Below, piece after piece: positions 15,229 through 15,444 of a stretch of 15,444 nucleotides of DNA (positions are counted from its first letter, which is position 1; each line of letters opens with the position of its first letter). The notes under the pieces were generated by a model, which was not told the DNA's origin, searched no databases, and was given only the letters and a program-made list of their open reading frames with translations. Source of the stretch: Bacteroidota bacterium (lineage in GTDB: Bacteria > Bacteroidota > Bacteroidia > Chitinophagales > Chitinophagaceae); the NCBI GenBank assembly GCA_023391895.1, contig JAEWAC010000164.1:1-15444 (forward strand). The letters are read 5' to 3'. A program made the translations under genes and the position numbers.

Positions 15229-15298
15229 AACCGGTAAGCAGGTGTTTTTATTATCCCAAACAGGATAGCATGCCACCTCTGTGCCTTAAAACAAGACG

Positions 15299-15444
15299 AT
15301 GGACTTACAAGCTGAAAAATACATTTCCCTTTACCGCGATAACCTGTTGCAGGACGTCATTCCCTTCTGGATGCAGCATTCACCTGATAAAGAATGGGGC
15401 GGTTATTTTACTTGCCTGGACCGTGATGGAAAAGTATACGATAC
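15299..15444 (+). CDS. AGE-family sugar 2-epimerase / isomerase (partial, 5' end)
   Basis: Starting at the ATG at 15299-15301, 48 codons are visible before the window ends. The protein begins MDLQAEKYISLYRDNLLQDV and continues IPFWMQHSPDKEWGGYFTCL and DRDGKVYDT. The segment FW...HS.D.E.GGYFTCLDRDG is the characteristic N-terminal block of N-acylglucosamine 2-epimerases and related cellobiose or mannose epimerases, which are cytoplasmic (alpha/alpha)6-barrel enzymes. No signal peptide is present, in agreement with a cytoplasmic role. The family interconverts sugars at C2, for example N-acetylglucosamine and N-acetylmannosamine. The part shown does not tell which substrate is used. It probably shares a transcript with the exported protein just upstream. 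Confidence 0.85.
   Translation, partial: MDLQAEKYISLYRDNLLQDVIPFWMQHSPDKEWGGYFTCLDRDGKVYD

Overview
The window looks like chromosomal DNA from a member of the Bacteroidota, most probably the Chitinophagaceae or close relatives. The evidence is the family-level look of the proteins, start codons without Shine-Dalgarno sequences, promoter-like TTTG / TAnnTTTG elements, and AT-rich spacers between moderately GC-balanced genes. This placement is an inference from style, not from a database match. There are ten genes (eight complete, two cut by the window edges). I see no tRNA, rRNA, CRISPR array, insertion sequence or phage gene.

Layout. (1) 1-68, minus strand: first 22 codons of a membrane-anchored or exported protein, with a well-formed Bacteroidota promoter at 127-157. 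(2) 69-775: a long non-coding spacer ending in the promoter and a 22-bp palindromic operator of the next gene. (3) 776-7613, plus strand: a tripartite efflux system made of a TetR-family regulator, a lipoprotein periplasmic adaptor, an AcrB-like RND pump and a NodT-type outer-membrane factor lipoprotein, closed by a rho-independent terminator at 7637-7670. (4) 7768-8613: a tandem universal stress protein. (5) 8791-9876: an exported SGNH/GDSL esterase of the GxDLY type. (6) 10051-11238: a cytoplasmic M20 amidohydrolase. (7) 11334-12572, minus strand: a ROK-family (NagC/Mlc-like) sugar-responsive repressor, convergent with the M20 gene. (8) 12573-13075: a 503-bp divergent regulatory region. (9) 13076-15208: an exported 710-residue protein that looks like an alpha/alpha-barrel carbohydrate-active protein with an extra N-terminal alpha/beta domain. 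(10) 15299-15444: the start of an AGE-family sugar 2-epimerase that runs off the window.

The first half is a self-contained efflux operon. The TetR protein probably binds the palindrome over its own promoter, and because no terminator separates the four genes this could set expression of the whole pump. The second half reads as part of a sugar or glycan scavenging locus: exported esterase, exported alpha/alpha-barrel protein, cytoplasmic deacylase-type hydrolase, sugar epimerase and a sugar-sensing repressor. The substrate cannot be read from this window, and no SusC/SusD pair is present.

The most unusual non-coding signal is an 18-20 bp motif close to ATATGGGGTTTT(G)AAAAGA. It occurs about eight times, only between genes, mainly in the second half. 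Two copies share an exact 14-mer although they lie 6.5 kb apart.
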